Source: UBA4132 sp037133675
GTDB taxonomy: Bacteria; Pseudomonadota; Gammaproteobacteria; Methylococcales; Methylomonadaceae
DNA length: 9,952 nucleotides
Direction: 5' to 3'
NCBI GenBank assembly: GCA_037133675.1
Contig: JBAXNR010000119.1
Coordinates: 1-9,952 of the forward strand
Shown one piece after another: positions 5,989-9,952 of the stretch (position 1 is its first letter; the number at the start of each line of letters is the position of its first letter). The notes under the pieces were generated by a model, which worked only from the letters and a program-made list of their open reading frames with translations, was not told the DNA's origin and did no database searches. The position numbers and the translations under genes were made by a program.

Positions 5989-7268
5989 GCAGCCTTGCCT
6001 ATTAATCGCCGCAAATTTAAAGACTTTTCAACGTACATTCTTAAATCCGATTCAGTGAGCCCACGATCATAATAATAAGTCTGTATTTCAGGATAAAAGG
6101 TTAATAGTCTAATTTGACACATAACATGGCGAGTCTTTAAACCTTGACGAGCATATATAGTAATCATGTTACCAAGAACTAAGCCGATATTCTTACCAAT
6201 CGGAGAGACCATCACTTTTTTTTTACGCGCTATAAGTATTTTTTTAGCGGGAACATAAAAATAAACATCTTGCATAAGCATGACCCAGAAAGGATGAATA
6301 TGTTTATGACTGTCATCTTCATTTAAGCGGTTTTTTAATAGTGCATAACGCCAAATATCTGTTAAATAAGGAACTATTTCTATAAAAGATTCTAAAGAAA
6401 CATTCATATTTATACCTATTTCCCTGATTATCTGATGGTGAAGACGTGCTTCTATACGCCAGACAGTTTTATCGGGGTTATGTGCGCCTTGTGAATATTC
6501 GCCCCATTGTCTATGAAAATAATCCAATTTATCGGACTTAATAATTTCATAACTTTTATCATAAATACAAAACTGAGTAGAAGACGCTTTACCAATGAGG
6601 TAATTTTTCTGCTGATGTTTACCACCATAACTGGCTATAGCTTCGGATATGTCTGACAAATCTATCTGATTTATACCGTCATAAGCGCGAAAAGTACGAG
6701 AATAGGTGGAAAATTTGTAAATAAAATCATCAGGTAAGGTAAAGTTTTGATAATCACAGGCTAAGTGAATAGCACAGCCCATCGGTTTGGCATCTTGTAA
6801 AAAAATTGATGAAAATCCATAGAGTTTGTCATGAAGACGCGCCCATATTTGTTCGGGAGTCCGTTGACTAATAAAATGAGGGGATAGCTCAATTTTTAAA
6901 TGTTGCCCTTCATTGTCCATCTTGCTAAAGAATGAACCGAAAAGAATAACAATACCTTCATCATTATCCTGTAATTTGTAACGATAACGGGCGACTTTAC
7001 CCATGCGTGAAAAATGCCATTGTTTTTTACCTGTTAAGTCCATCATAGTAATGATATTTTCACCAGCAACGGCATAACTTTCCAATCGTTTAACCATCGC
7101 AGAATCTGGAATACCAAAAAATAATTGACGAACAGTATCAACAGAGGCGGAGACTATTTCTACAGCGGAAAGGTCGGTAAAACCTGACTGAGTTAAAAAT
7201 AACTTTCCTTGTTCATCAGTTGTATCATTAGCTAAAGATGCAAAGGAATAACGTTTGATAGTGTGCAT
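5985..7268 (-). CDS. Phage replication initiation protein (Rep_trans-like, rolling circle)
   Basis: This 427-residue protein is the likely nicking-ligating initiator that makes single-stranded phage DNA by rolling-circle replication. The conserved core is visible: CAIHLACDY at 165-173 (the family's hydrophobic-x-D strand), NYLIGKASSTQFCIYDKSYE at 222-241, and VWRIEARLHH at 269-278. The G...IYDK.E and R.E.R blocks are typical of the Rep_trans group, which includes inovirus and pT181-type Reps. I cannot say which tyrosine is catalytic; Tyr236 lies in the best-conserved block. The C-terminal 150 residues are basic and not recognisable. The ATG at 7268 has GAGG 8 nt upstream. A promoter and inverted repeat lie just before the gene, and its stop overlaps the integrase start. 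Confidence 0.88.
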   Translation of the reverse strand: MHTIKRYSFASLANDTTDEQGKLFLTQSGFTDLSAVEIVSASVDTVRQLFFGIPDSAMVKRLESYAVAGENIITMMDLTGKKQWHFSRMGKVARYRYKLQDNDEGIVILFGSFFSKMDNEGQHLKIELSPHFISQRTPEQIWARLHDKLYGFSSIFLQDAKPMGCAIHLACDYQNFTLPDDFIYKFSTYSRTFRAYDGINQIDLSDISEAIASYGGKHQQKNYLIGKASSTQFCIYDKSYEIIKSDKLDYFHRQWGEYSQGAHNPDKTVWRIEARLHHQIIREIGINMNVSLESFIEIVPYLTDIWRYALLKNRLNEDDSHKHIHPFWVMLMQDVYFYVPAKKILIARKKKVMVSPIGKNIGLVLGNMITIYARQGLKTRHVMCQIRLLTFYPEIQTYYYDRGLTESDLRMYVEKSLNLRRLIGKAA

Positions 7269-7300
7269 TTTGTGAGCCTCAATAAGCTTTTATACGGGTT

Positions 7301-7329
7301 GTTATATATTTCTCTCTAACGTGATACAA
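7301..7329 (-). promoter_or_regulatory. Candidate promoter for rep-int
   Basis: Read on the - strand, TTGTAT (7324-7329, 3 of 6 to the -35 consensus) and TATAAC (7301-7306, 5 of 6 to the -10 consensus) are 17 bp apart. Transcription would start near 7294, about 25 nt before the rep ATG. The -35 element sits in the loop of the inverted repeat at 7316-7338, an arrangement that suits repressor control. This is a prediction from consensus only. Confidence 0.5.
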
Positions 7330-7338
7330 GAACGTTAG
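7316..7338. repeat. Inverted repeat upstream of rep: operator or origin hairpin
   Basis: Perfect 7-bp arms, CTAACGT (7316-7322) and ACGTTAG (7332-7338), flank 9 bases. It overlaps the predicted -35 element of rep. It could be an operator for a phage repressor or for Rep itself. Alternatively it could be the hairpin of the double-strand replication origin, because the loop on the - strand reads TCTTGTATC and Rep proteins often nick in such loops. No T-run follows, so a terminator is unlikely. Confidence 0.6.
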
Positions 7339-7384
7339 GAAAGTGAATTTCATTTAAAACCTAGCAAAATAACAGCATTTATAG

Positions 7385-7654
7385 TTAATTAAAATCAAGC
7401 CTAACCCTATGTAATGCCCGTCTTTTTTGTTCATATCCTAGCTCCAATCTATCTTCCAATACTTCAAAACATTCACGACGAGTAGCGCAACCACCCTGTA
7501 AATAATCAGGACAAACGCCATCAATCAATAATGATTGTGTGCATATATCGCCATCTTGATAAACAGACACTTTGTTAACAGACCACCATACATTTTTAAG
7601 AGGGACGGCAATAACTTGGGTACTACACAGCATCAACACTATTAATAATTTCAT
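7385..7654 (-). CDS. Small secreted cysteine-rich phage protein, function unknown
   Basis: I do not recognise this 89-residue product. It begins with a clear Sec signal peptide, MKLLIVLMLCSTQVIA, probably cut after Ala16, which leaves a mature protein of about 73 residues. The mature part has four cysteines (38, 48, 56, 62), enough for two disulfides in the periplasm or outside the cell. Its N-terminal half is Trp/Val-rich (NVWWSVNKVSVYQDGD) and its C-terminus is highly charged and helical (RRECFEVLEDRLELGYEQKRRALHRVRLDF). The ATG shares one base with the zot stop (TAATG) and the ribosome site is weak, so it is probably co-translated with zot. Its place between zot and rep is one where Pf4 has no gene. 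It may be an accessory (moron) gene for superinfection exclusion or an envelope effect, or a virion/assembly factor; this is speculative. Confidence 0.75.
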   Translation of the reverse strand: MKLLIVLMLCSTQVIAVPLKNVWWSVNKVSVYQDGDICTQSLLIDGVCPDYLQGGCATRRECFEVLEDRLELGYEQKRRALHRVRLDFN

Positions 7655-8799
7655 TATTTACTCGCTATTTGTTTATCACTATCGCGTAACGCGGGTTTTA
7701 TCCTATCGGGAGTATTACGTTGTAAATCAAGTTTCCACATGGTGACAGGATAGGACTTACTGGCTTTAGTCATTAAAATTCCAAAGCTTTTAACCTCAAT
7801 AAAATAACCAAACTCTTTAAGCTGTTTAGCGTCCAAGGTATCTATAATCCTGTCATCCTTATAAAAATCTATCCTAACAATAATGTTTTTTTTGTCAGAT
7901 GACACGATCAAACCCGACAATCTGGGACGATAATCCATGAGGTATTTTTCAACAAATCCAGCGTATTCAACGGCCTTAGTCTCAATAACGGGAGGCAATA
8001 CAGGCGCGGAAGAATTAATTGGTTTTTGTGTAAGAGGGACGGAAGGCACGGAAGACACGGGATTAACGGAAATGGCAGCAGGCGACGGCGGCGAAATATT
8101 AACGGGCGAATTATGAAAAAAGCCCCATAAATAGTACATACCATAACCGAAACAGCAAAAGAAAAGCGGAAGCCAGAACGTAAAAGTTTTACTTTTAAAT
8201 ATGTTAGAGCGGTCATCTTTGTGAGCATCAATCGACGAAACATCGGAAGCGTGAGAAGCATAAAGCCCAAAATACTGACTATCATACGAACCTTTCCCAG
8301 AGCGCAACTCAACAAATTTTCCTGCATTCTGCTTAAAAGTTTTCCAAGTGTAAGTGGTCGGACTTCCAACAGCATCACGTTTAGTGAAGGTTATTAAGGT
8401 ATCTATTCTACGTTTCCAGAGATTATGACAATCCCTGTTATCTTGACCCATACAAACTACATCTATTCCACGATGTCGATGTTGGGTCACAAATTCAGTA
8501 ATACCCGCATCCAAAGTGCGACGACCCGACGGAAAAAAATCCTGCAATTCGTCAATAATAACTAACGAATCATTAGAAACATGATCAAAAATTTCTTTTA
8601 CCTGTTCTTTCGTTAGTTGTATCAATAACTCGTTAACAGTATCTATGGATAACCCTGTCACCTCCGAAAATTTATCATGATTTAAACCCTCAATATAGGC
8701 GTAAACAACACGACCTTTTTTAAGAGCTGGAATTATTTGATTGACGGCAGCTTCATAACTTTTACCAGAGCCAGGCAAGCCTTCATGAAAAATTATCAT
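7654..8799 (-). CDS. Zot-like (pI) phage assembly ATPase
   Basis: This is the inner-membrane motor for filamentous virion extrusion, equivalent to M13 pI and CTX phage Zot. The 381-residue product opens with MIIFHEGLPGSGKS, Walker A at residues 7-14, and has Walker B LVIIDE at 79-84. QHRHRGIDVVCMGQD at 106-120 is the typical Zot segment after Walker B. One transmembrane helix lies at about 206-226 (FTFWLPLFFCCFGYGMYYLW), so the ATPase is cytoplasmic. The 155-residue periplasmic part starts with a Pro/Ser/Val-rich stretch (about 231-270) and ends in a small folded domain. The start overlaps the pVI-like stop (ATGA) with no good ribosome site, which implies coupling. Its own stop overlaps the next small gene. 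No outer-membrane secretin (pIV) gene is seen, so the phage may borrow a host secretin. Confidence 0.93.
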   Translation of the reverse strand: MIIFHEGLPGSGKSYEAAVNQIIPALKKGRVVYAYIEGLNHDKFSEVTGLSIDTVNELLIQLTKEQVKEIFDHVSNDSLVIIDELQDFFPSGRRTLDAGITEFVTQHRHRGIDVVCMGQDNRDCHNLWKRRIDTLITFTKRDAVGSPTTYTWKTFKQNAGKFVELRSGKGSYDSQYFGLYASHASDVSSIDAHKDDRSNIFKSKTFTFWLPLFFCCFGYGMYYLWGFFHNSPVNISPPSPAAISVNPVSSVPSVPLTQKPINSSAPVLPPVIETKAVEYAGFVEKYLMDYRPRLSGLIVSSDKKNIIVRIDFYKDDRIIDTLDAKQLKEFGYFIEVKSFGILMTKASKSYPVTMWKLDLQRNTPDRIKPALRDSDKQIASK

Positions 8800-9308
8800 A
8801 ATCTGATTAATCCAAAAGTAATAATACCCACAGATTTACGAAATACATAAACAGTTATTCCGCAACTTAACAACGTAAACGCCCCAGCTACATCACTTTG
8901 ATATAAACAATAATATACAGTTTCGCTAAAGGTATTAGCGGACGCTAAATCAGTAATAGACGATGAAAAAGAAGTTGATATGCTGTCGTAACATGATTGA
9001 CAGGTATTAGTAACAAGGTCGAACGCGGCAATAATAAAAGCAGAGGTACTATCAACAAGCAAAGGCGCGAAATCTTTTATAAAATCAGCAGTAGCATTAG
9101 CAGTAGCTGAAAGCCAATCGCCAACATAATCTGCAGACAGCACAACGTCTTTTGAAAAATCCGCAGTAGCGTCATACCAATCGGTTAAGAACTTAATAAT
9201 GTATTTAACAACATCAACAATGTAGTTGAAAAAACCAGCAATTGAACCATAAATGAAATTATAAATGGCTTTTATCGCGTCTAGCGTATCAGTTAATAAT
9301 CCTAGCAC
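8796..9308 (-). CDS. pVI-like minor coat protein of inovirus
   Basis: This 170-residue hydrophobic protein sits between the adsorption protein and Zot, where inoviruses encode pVI (often annotated DUF2523). The N-terminus has a long apolar helix (about 15-41, IYNFIYGSIAGFFNYIV). The C-terminus (about 138-170) is a second apolar segment with the basic break VFRKSVG, similar to the pVI C-terminus. The middle is longer than in typical members (about 100-120 residues) and holds two similar stretches, DWYDATADFSKD (43-54) and DWLSATANATADFIKD (64-79). Cysteines 103, 106, 134 and 149 could pair. The start is GTG, supported by an exceptionally strong ribosome site formed over the stop codon of the upstream gene. 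The assignment rests on position and topology more than on sequence. Confidence 0.72.
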   Translation of the reverse strand: MLGLLTDTLDAIKAIYNFIYGSIAGFFNYIVDVVKYIIKFLTDWYDATADFSKDVVLSADYVGDWLSATANATADFIKDFAPLLVDSTSAFIIAAFDLVTNTCQSCYDSISTSFSSSITDLASANTFSETVYYCLYQSDVAGAFTLLSCGITVYVFRKSVGIITFGLIRL

Positions 9309-9320
9309 CTTGACCCCCTA
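9306..9320 (-). promoter_or_regulatory. G-rich ribosome binding site deciding the GTG start of the pVI-like gene
   Basis: On the - strand the TAG stop of the adsorption gene (9318-9320) runs straight into GGGG, giving TAGGGGGTCAAG just before GTG at 9306-9308. The Shine-Dalgarno sequence therefore overlaps the upstream stop codon, which favours re-initiation by the terminating ribosome and supports the GTG. Confidence 0.75.
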
Positions 9321-9952
9321 AGATGTTGTATAAAAAGCAATGCGTAAGGCGAGCATTGAAGCAATAATTTTAAGAACCGCCCTAACTACTGACCAGACAC
9401 CCGCCATCCAATTGTCACAAAGTGGCGATATAGATATAGACTGCATACCCATAACCCCGTCGAAAGTCCAAGTTGGACAACTAGCCGAAGGAAATGATAT
9501 TTTAAAAACATCCTGCAAAAATTTAACAAATGGAGTTTGTTGTACGGATGTAATAGCGGTGTGCATAGAGCCGCTAACTGTTTTAGTTCCATCAGATACA
9601 TAGTAGCTACCAGAGGGTACGGATTTTCCAAACAACACTGACCGTGATGCACTTATACCGTTTTTAGTATAACCACCAGTTGAGGTGTAAAACTTGCCTA
9701 ATGTGGGTTGTGAAATATCACCATAACTTTTAACCGTAGCAGTACCGATACCTTTCGATACACCATCTAACTTGGAACTAATCCCATCGAGACGCGATGT
9801 AACACCCGACAAATCTATTGACCCCGTACTTGTGCTTGTACCTGAGCAAGTAACAGCACCAGTCACTTTATCAGTAACACATGAACTCGTATTATTTCCC
9901 GTACTTGTGCTTGTACCTGAGCAAGTAACAGCACCAGTCACTTTATCAGTAA
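9318..9952 (-). CDS. TspB/pIII-like phage adsorption protein, C-terminal part
   Basis: The gene enters from beyond the right edge, and the frame is open to base 9950; the GTG at 9941 is an internal Val codon of the repeat. Positions below count residues from that Val. The visible part starts with Thr/Ser/Gly-rich tandem repeats (residues 1-40). A short heptad-like stretch follows (SRLDGISSKLDGVSKGIG, about 49-66), then a Gly/Ser/Tyr-rich region. The conserved C-terminal module has SCPTWTF (154-160) and PLCDNW (173-178), a probable disulfide pair, then a membrane anchor (about 179-204) ending FYTTS. Cys-Pro...Leu-Cys followed by a hydrophobic tail is the pattern of TspB-type and pIII-like proteins that cap inovirus virions and bind host receptors (pilus, TolA). 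The receptor-binding N-terminus is outside the window. Confidence 0.8.
   Translation of the reverse strand, partial: TDKVTGAVTCSGTSTSTGNNTSSCVTDKVTGAVTCSGTSTSTGSIDLSGVTSRLDGISSKLDGVSKGIGTATVKSYGDISQPTLGKFYTSTGGYTKNGISASRSVLFGKSVPSGSYYVSDGTKTVSGSMHTAITSVQQTPFVKFLQDVFKISFPSASCPTWTFDGVMGMQSISISPLCDNWMAGVWSVVRAVLKIIASMLALRIAFYTTS
9823..9952 (-). repeat. 75-bp tandem repeat in the adsorption protein gene
   Basis: Bases 9823-9877 and 9898-9952 are identical over 55 bp at a spacing of exactly 75 bp, and the array continues past the edge. The unit is 25 codons; its product contains TDKVTGAVTCSG, TSTSTG and NNTSSCV, with two cysteines. In pIII proteins low-complexity linkers join the receptor-binding domains; this one differs in being cysteine-bearing and identical at DNA level, which indicates recent expansion. 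Confidence 0.93.

Larger units (their letters stand above)
4925..9952. mobile_element. Inovirus (filamentous phage) prophage, integrase-proximal part
   Basis: Six phage genes on one strand run towards the tRNA: adsorption protein (partial), pVI-like coat protein, Zot/pI-like ATPase, a small secreted protein, Rep and integrase. The order Zot-Rep-Int is that of Pseudomonas Pf4-type prophages. All complete genes are intact, with overlapping or abutting frames except for the 116-bp regulatory gap before rep, so the element looks functional as far as seen. The host boundary lies in or just after tRNA-Lys; the other boundary, the major coat gene and the ssDNA-binding protein are outside the window. 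Confidence 0.9.

Noticed and set aside
7316..7338. Inverted repeat considered as a XerCD/dif-type integration site, as used by CTX-like phages
   Set aside because: The arms and spacing do not resemble a 28-bp dif site, and this phage carries its own tyrosine integrase next to a tRNA.
7908..8378. A 156-codon Leu/Arg/Pro-rich open frame on the - strand inside the zot gene
   Set aside because: It lies in another frame of a well-supported Zot protein, its composition is that of a shadow frame and it has no recognisable domain.
9340..9652. Open frames on both strands overlapping the adsorption protein gene (9340-9603 + and 9386-9652 -)
   Set aside because: Both are alternative frames of the TspB/pIII-like coding sequence, which has the convincing conserved C-terminal pattern.

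Overview
The window joins a conserved bacterial housekeeping locus (about 1-4924, all on the + strand) to the integrase end of a filamentous-phage (inovirus) prophage (about 4925-9952, all on the - strand). Tol-Pal genes followed by cpoB, queE, queC and tRNA-Lys point to a gammaproteobacterium. The modest G+C and the protein character would suit a methanotroph of the Methylococcales, but that is an impression and not shown here.

Host part. It starts inside tolA, whose helical spacer is made of near-perfect 45-bp repeats, and continues with tolB, pal and cpoB. These encode the periplasmic and outer-membrane parts of the Tol-Pal envelope machine. queE and queC, two enzymes of preQ0/queuosine synthesis, follow at once; the genes from pal to queC overlap or lie within a few bases of each other. 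A tRNA-Lys(UUU) gene with a near-consensus promoter comes next, then a hairpin terminator.

Phage part. The sequence turns into an inovirus module that reads towards the tRNA. In transcription order it holds: the 3' part of a TspB/pIII-like adsorption protein with a 75-bp tandem repeat; a pVI-like minor coat protein; a Zot/pI-like assembly ATPase; a small secreted protein with four cysteines in its predicted mature part; a 116-bp intergenic region with a promoter and inverted repeat; a rolling-circle Rep; and a tyrosine integrase that stops just short of the tRNA. The order zot-rep-int matches Pseudomonas Pf4-type prophages. The distal end, with the major coat, ssDNA-binding protein, any excisionase or repressor, and the second att site, lies beyond position 9952.

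How it fits together. The integrase probably inserted the phage into the 3' end of tRNA-Lys. Adsorption protein, pVI and Zot would build and extrude virions, Rep would make the single-stranded genome, and Rep and Int look translationally coupled. Filamentous phages use host TolA as an entry receptor, so this prophage sits a few kilobases from the gene for its probable co-receptor. The most novel-looking element is the small cysteine-rich exported protein between zot and rep, which I do not recognise.
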